Of a DNA stretch of 64,000 nucleotides, positions 58,271-64,000 are shown piece after piece. Source of the stretch: Heritiera littoralis (Eukaryota; Streptophyta; Magnoliopsida; Malvales; Malvaceae); the NCBI GenBank assembly GCA_031772115.1, contig JAPDPK010000002.1, positions 13,734,501 to 13,798,500 of the forward strand, written 5' to 3'. The position numbers and the translations under genes are program-made. The notes under the pieces are model-generated. The model ran no database searches. It was not told the origin of the DNA and was given only the letters and a program-made list of their open reading frames with translations. Within the stretch, counting starts at the first letter, position 1. Each line of letters opens with the position of its first letter.

Positions 58271-59089
58271 ATGGTCAATGAATAAGATCATAAGAATGAT
58301 ATCTTAACTTATTATGAGATTTTTATTAATTTTATTTCAGTACATTATGTTTAAATTTAAAAAAAAATAATTATTTTAATTATAATTAACTAATTTAATT
58401 TTATAATAATTTTATTATTATATTTTATTAATTTTTTAAGACAACAAAGTTATATTGTAGAAAATATGTTTAAAAATTATGTACTAATTTTTTAGATTAA
58501 TATATTAAAAATAAGGTATATATTATATAACTTATATAATATAAGTAATTTTAGTATTTTAATAAATAACAAACAAACAACAAACGACACTTTAAATGAA
58601 CGAACAATAAACGGACGAACAATAAATGACACTTTAAACAAACGAATAATAAACGAATGAACAACAAACGACACTTTAAACGAATGAACAATAAACGAAT
58701 ATAAACGAGCCTGTTCGCGAACAAAAACGAACGAACCGTACCTCTGTTCATGTTCAGTTCGTTTAACAAACGAATACTAAAATGTTGTTCGTGTTCGTTC
58801 GTTAAGCTTAATAAACGAACATAAACGAACAGAAATCGAACGAATTCATGAACGGTTCGTCGAACGCTCTGTTCGTTTACACCCCTATGTGTGTGTATAT
58901 ATTATTCATTGACCGTGAATATTTTTTTTTTACTAATTTAAATTTTTAAAAGTTATCATGTACATGCGACAATCACATGTAATTATGATTTAGTCACTAA
59001 ATATTGGAGTTTTGAAAGTAATTAGATTTAAACCCGTACGAGATACAATAATTTTTAATATATAATAATTTTTTAATGAATAGAATTAC

Positions 59090-59221
59090 AAAAAAATTAT
59101 TTTGAAACAACCAAGGATAGCCTAGCGGTTATTACCCCTCCTTAAGAGGGATTAGGTCTAAGATTCGATTCATTTTATTCTCCGCTTGTACCTCCTATAA
59201 ATAAAAAAAATTATTTTGAAA
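59090..59221 (+). mobile_element. short tRNA-derived SINE with 18-bp target duplication
   Basis: The body (59108-59203) contains GATAGCCTAGCGGTTATTA (A-box-like) and GGTCTAAGATTCGATTC (B box), the spacing of a tRNA-type polymerase III promoter. It ends in an AT-rich tail. AAAAAAATTATTTTGAAA is present on both sides (59090-59107 and 59204-59221), an exact 18-bp duplication of the sort made by LINE-driven insertion. At under 100 bases it is shorter than most plant SINEs. Confidence 0.85.
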
Positions 59222-59784
59222 TACATATTGAATAATGTATTAAAAACTTGATGCATATATAGAATACACAAATTAAAAAATAATTCAAAATCAAATAACA
59301 TTTAAAAAATTATAGATAAATTAATTATCACAAATCTTAAAATTTAATAAATGAATTAATAACTACAATTTTAATGAAAACAATCTTTACTATATTAATC
59401 ATTAATAGATTATTGGTTAATATTGCATATTTGAAATTGATTTATTTTTAAAAGTTGAAATTAGATGACTTCAAATTAATCTTATAAAATTAATTAGTGT
59501 TGAAAAACTCTATTTTTGAGGGTTTTTAAAAAAATTATTGATAATGGTGTGGTAAGTAAAATAAAAATGTTAATAGAAATAAAACTAAAAATAATTTATT
59601 ATTTAAGTTTTTTTAAATTCAAATCAATTCAAAATAATTAAATACTATATTTAAGATCATACACGTTTTAAGAGAATAGATAATCCATATATACATTTTT
59701 TTTCCAAATAACTTGATTGAACAAATAATTCTGAAAAAGAAAAAAATGAAAATTGAAAAAAAAATATGGAAGCTTAATTCAGTA

Positions 59785-59822
<38 letters not shown>

Positions 59823-61143
59823 TAAATATTCAATTTTAATGTTTTAGATAAAAGATTTAAAATTTTAAGATAATTCTGATAAAAATATCTAGCTTTTTTT
59901 TAATTTAAAAATAACATAATGAGTGATAATAAATTTAAAGTCTGAGATAAATTTTATTTGATTTAAATTAAGATAATAAATTTGAAATCTATTTTTTTAA
60001 AATTTCAAATATTTTAAAAATAAATAATTAATTGAATAGGATTATTATATAAAAATAAAAATCAATTTATTATTTTTGTGAAAGATAATTAATTTATTTT
60101 TTTAAGTATAAAAAACTTAAGGTATCTTCGTATGATTTTTTTGGGGTTTTATTTTTTTATATAAGATATAAAATTATTATAAAAAATTGAATCTTATTAA
60201 AATTAGAAGTGTAACATTGATCAATGATTATGTGATTTTTTTATGAACATTTTATACTTTAAAAATAAAAAAAATTCATCTTACCACATATTTCACGTGT
60301 TCATATAAAATACATTTATTTTTTTCTTTAAAAAGTGTATCATATAAAAAATTTATACCAAAATTAATTATTTATGTAAATAATGTATATAATAACAGTA
60401 CATGTATATTGATAAAAGATGAGCAAAGAAATTTATAAGTAATATGAGATTTTTCTTAAAATTTTAAAATATTTAAAAATATATATGTCTATTTTTTAAA
60501 AATTGAAATAGATAATTGATTTAAAAAGATAATTAATTTATTTTGAAATTTTAATATATATAGATTCCTATCTATAAAAAAATTGAAAAAAATATTATTT
60601 TTTAAAAATATTACATATATTAACTTTTTAAACTATCCACATAAAATATTCTATTTGTAGAATTGTAGTAAAATGTTTTCGCTTATATATATATATTTTA
60701 GATTATCATTTTATTTTATTTTTTAAAAAAAGATTACCATTTTATTTTTATAATTTTTAAATAATTAATATATTCTTTTCACAAATTATTTTTTGTTATT
60801 GTACTTGTTAATAAATATCCCTAGTAAACCACTGGATTCTGTAAGTTTCCCAACAAAGAAAGAAAGAAAGAATGGGCAGTCGGAAGTGTCCTCTGCTACT
60901 GTAGTATGCAGGGCAGCCCCCCACTAGGCTATGGGTCTATGGCTCTGTCTTTGTCTTGCCTTGGCCTTTTCCGTGTCTAATCTTTTATACGTCAGAACTT
61001 CTGTCTGTCTAATCTACTATCTACTCGGATAGCAATACCCTTCTTTTCACCATCAGTCTTCTTTTCTAGTTTACCATTGTTATTGTTATTATAATTATAA
61101 TCTCTCTGGGGTCAGAGAAAGAAGAGAACGAATTCAATCATCC
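59222..61143. other. AT-rich intergenic and PHP-gene upstream
   Basis: No gene up to about 60840; a TA run lies at about 59791-59818. From about 60870 the composition becomes mixed, as expected for promoter and 5' untranslated sequence of the gene at 61144. A TTTTATACG near 60982 is a weak TATA candidate. Confidence 0.45.
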
Positions 61144-61499
61144 ATGGTTGGTCTTGGTGATAACAATTCCGGTTGCAATAGCAACCACAAAGCAAAGGAC
61201 AAGAAGAAGAAGAAGAAGCGTGGGGGTAGCAAAAGGAGGATGACAGCTGAGCAAACTTTGGCTTTCAAAACGGTGACTGAATGGGTTTATTTGGATCGCC
61301 AGAATTCTTCCACGGCGGCTTTATCTTCATGGGTTGTGGATGATTTTGGGGTGCAGAAGAGTCTGGGGAGAGGGATGGGGAAAGTGGTGTTTGAATTGCA
61401 TTCCCATTCTAAACATAGTGATGGGTTCTTGTCGCCTTCTAAGCTTGTTGAGAGAGCTCATGGCAATGGGGTGAGTCTAGATTCTTTCTTCTTTTCTTG

Positions 61500-61559
<60 letters not shown>

Positions 61560-63753
61560 TTATATGATAGGAGCTTTGGCTTTTCTTTCTGAATAAGCTC
61601 TGTTTTTTTTTTTGTTCATTCAATATGCTCTGTTTTAATTCTTCACCCAATAGTTGATTGAATATCTGAAACATAATAGTACTAGTACTTTTAATAAATC
61701 TGTTGGGTTACTGTTCTAAAGGTTCCCTTATATTCATGCTTCCAATATTTAATTTTTCTTTGTACGGTCTTTTTTCTTGCTTGCAGAATCTAAGGCTACA
61801 GTGTACTTTCTAGGAATTCTAAAATCTATGATGGTGCATATCTTTGTATTTTTGTTGTTTATTGATTGGAAAAGGCTATAAATGAATAGGTTTTGAAGGT
61901 GAATTCCAACAAGAAGTACCTACTGAAAATTTTGACATTGGCAATTCAAAGGTGTCAGAGTTATGGATGGGGTTTGGTTCAAAAAAAAAAAAGGAGTTAT
62001 GGATGGGGGAGCTTGGCTCTGATTTAAACAAATAGATTCTAGGTAGCAAACAAATGACCAAAACCACTTAGCAAGGACCTATTACATGTGACAAAAAAAT
62101 TAATGTGTTATAACAGTACAATCCAGATGTTTATGTTTAGATTTTCTGGCCACCCTCTTTTTAAACACAGACACAGGATTGAGGAAACAGGAAAAAGGTT
62201 TCTAGATTGAAATATGGCAGGTTTTTTCAGTTAATTTTGAATATTTAATTGTTTTCACATACTTCTCTCTTGGTTTAAGTGAGTTCAATTTGAGGAACCC
62301 TCAACTGAGACATTATTTTTTTTGGTGTAATATTATATTGATTTTGCAAATGCATGTCCCTGTGTCTCTGTGTGTGTGTGTGTGGGGGGGGGGGGGGGTG
62401 TTTATATTCTGTTATGTTTGAATTCTCAATACTGGTTATTGTCCCTAAGTAGACCGATGATGACAAACCTTTGTCTCTTTGGTCGAACAACTTTGGTATT
62501 ATTATGTTAAAATTTGTAACAGAAGAAACACTATGGGACAGTTGAATTGAGCTTGAATTCCCAAATGTATCTAAACTTCAAGGGATAACAAGATCAAAAT
62601 AAGGAAATGTGTTTCATTTTATAAAGCAGACTAATATTGTAGCTTTATGTTGGGTTATCTATTATAATTCTGTTCTTTACTGCCAACGTAATCTTCATGT
62701 GTTGTTTCCTTCTATTGTCTCATTGAATAACTGGCACTTGTCAGCTCTTGCATGTTGGTTTTTTAAGACATTTTAAGTAATTGGAATTTGATGAGTACAT
62801 TGTGTTCAGAACAGGTGAAAGTTCTTGCTCTGACAGATCATGATACAATGTCTGGGATCCCTGAGGCCATAGAAACAGCTCGCAGATTTGGTATCAAGAT
62901 AATCCCTGGTGTTGAGATCAGCACAATATTCTCTCCGAGGTTTTTTCTTTTTGATTAGTATAATCATCATTCAGAAATGCAATTTTTCTTTTCATTTGTC
63001 TCCGGCACTTTAAGATCATTTATCCCATGGCTTCAGTGGCTAAATATATTCAAATCCCAGTTTTTAGTAAGACGTGGCAAAAGTTGGCCCGAAAGTGAAA
63101 GAAGCAGACTGTCCAGTTGTTTTCTGTTTTTAAACCTCTTATGTTTCATTTTCTGGATTCAAAAACAGAAATTCTGAAATGGAGGAACCAGTGCACATCC
63201 TTGCATATTACAGCAGCTGTGGCCCAACAAGGTATGAGGAGCTAGAAAAATTATTGGCCAACATAAGGGATGGACGTTATCTCCGTGCTAAGGACATGGT
63301 TTTGAAACTTAATAAACTCAAGCTACCTCTTAAGTGGGAGCATGTTACAACGACTGCAGGCAAGGGAGTGGCCCCTGGGAGATTACATGTGGCTCGAGCT
63401 ATGGTTGAAGCAGGTTATGTAGAGAATCTAAAACAAGCTTTCGACAGATATTTATATGATGGCGGACCTGCTTATTCCACGTAATCATCTTTTCTTGGTA
63501 TTTTCCCCCTTGGTTATGCTCAATGCATATCTCTTCAGTAGTTTAGAAATGATTTACGAATTTTTGTTTGCTCCTGGCTTTAGGGGAAGCGAGCCTCTTG
63601 CAGAAGAAGCAGTGCAGCTTATATGTGAAACAGGGGGTTTAGCAGTACTGGCTCATCCCTGGTCATTAAAAAATCCTATTCCCATCATAAGAAGGTTAAA
63701 AGATGCAGGTCTTCATGGAATGGAGGTTTACAGAAGTGATGGGAGATTGGCAG
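61144..63753 (+). CDS. PHP-domain phosphoesterase, 5' part, cut by window edge
   Basis: PHP (polymerase and histidinol phosphatase) metal-dependent phosphoesterase of the TrpH/YciV type. Bacterial relatives are 3',5'-nucleotide phosphatases or 5'-3' exonucleases; the plant substrate is not known to me. Exons: 61144-61470, 62815-62939, 63169-63480 and 63584-63753, with GT-AG introns and phases that agree; together 311 codons plus one base. Later exons lie beyond the window. A lysine-rich leader (residues 15-33, KAKDKKKKKKRGGSKRR) may be a nuclear or nucleolar signal. Metal-site motifs: ELHSHSKHSDG (H86, H88, D93), ALTDHDT (D117, H118), PGVEIS (E143) and LAHPWS (H279). The stretch at 160-255 between motifs III and IV matches the insert seen in this subfamily. 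The ATG is the first in the frame. The last donor is GTATT at 63754. Looks intact as far as visible. Confidence 0.93.
61502..61557. repeat. (TA)n microsatellite in intron 1 of the PHP gene
   Basis: About 27 TA units start roughly 30 bases after the exon 1 donor. They lie inside a frame that would run on from exon 1 if the intron were retained. Confidence 0.95.
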
Positions 63754-64000
63754 GTATTATCTGATATCCCTTTTTCTCACATAGACATGCTTTTTCACAT
63801 TACCCACCAGCCATCCGCATTTAGACAGAAAAAAATTCACAATCATGCTTACAGCAATGTCAATTATGTTGTAGTGATTACATAATTGGATACTACAGTT
63901 GGATGTGTAACTTTTTCTTGATTTTCTCCTATTATATAGTAATTTTGCTTTGATCTCCCTTGTTATAATACATTTCGTCTTTTCACATTCTGGTTTATGT

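Larger units (their letters stand above)
54005..58886. mobile_element. large non-autonomous hAT-type element with nested LTR
   Basis: Left end AGGGGTGTAAATAG and right end GTTCGTTTACACCCCT are inverted. ACGTGTGT (53997-54004) and ATGTGTGT (58887-58894) form an 8-bp duplication with one change. Subterminal zones (54005-54310 and about 58550-58880) are packed with GAACGAAC / GTTCGTTC and AACGAACAATAAACG words. The segment 54940-55140 contains a direct repeat of about 45 bases (CCCCAGCTGAAGCTTTCTCC). No transposase is seen. A solo LTR (56682-57937) inserted later accounts for a quarter of its length. Confidence 0.75.

Noticed and set aside
57958..58278. 106-codon minus-strand frame rich in Tyr and Ile
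   Set aside because: Pure translation of a TA/TG microsatellite.

Overview
The window is AT-rich nuclear DNA from a flowering plant, most likely a woody eudicot. Five host loci use GT-AG introns: a class III peroxidase, a CRM-domain pseudogene, an annexin, an endosulfine (ENSA/ARPP19) homologue and a PHP-domain phosphoesterase. The rest is dominated by plant transposable elements. Nothing prokaryotic is present. I cannot name the species from the sequence alone.

Layout. 1-2.4 kb: duplicated non-coding repeats, then a three-exon secreted peroxidase (+). 2.7-5.6 kb: a complete non-autonomous CACTA (En/Spm) transposon, with a 3-bp target duplication, whose subterminal motif has expanded into long palindromes. 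5.8-6.6 kb: a MULE-like element. 7.85-18.0 kb: a decayed Ty1/copia retrotransposon on the minus strand. It is broken by two younger insertions: a 4.9-kb solo LTR in the integrase region and a 0.43-kb solo LTR in the leader. 19.8-21.0 kb: CRM-domain pseudogene. 23.4-24.8 kb: four-exon annexin (+). 27.4-30.3 kb: endosulfine homologue (-). 30.3-38.5 kb: gene-poor, with MULE, MITE, SINE and hAT remnants. 38.6-43.3 kb: a non-coding LTR element with intact LTRs, PBS, PPT and TSD, carrying a GC-rich 1.5-kb inverted repeat. 44-46 kb: 21-bp minisatellites. 47.4-58.9 kb: hAT elements and LTR fragments nested in one another. 59.1 kb: a short SINE with an 18-bp TSD. 61.1 kb to the right edge: first four exons of a PHP-domain phosphoesterase (+), truncated by the window.

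The host genes do not form an operon or an obvious pathway; they are independent plant loci (apoplastic redox enzyme, membrane-binding protein, PP2A regulator, PHP phosphoesterase). The most unusual content is structural. It comprises the CACTA palindrome array with a period of about 123 bp, the large GC-rich hairpin inside a coding-free LTR element, a SINE-like inverted repeat opening a 4.9-kb solo LTR, and dispersed 21-bp minisatellites. Many insertions are dated relative to one another by exact target-site duplications read directly from the sequence.
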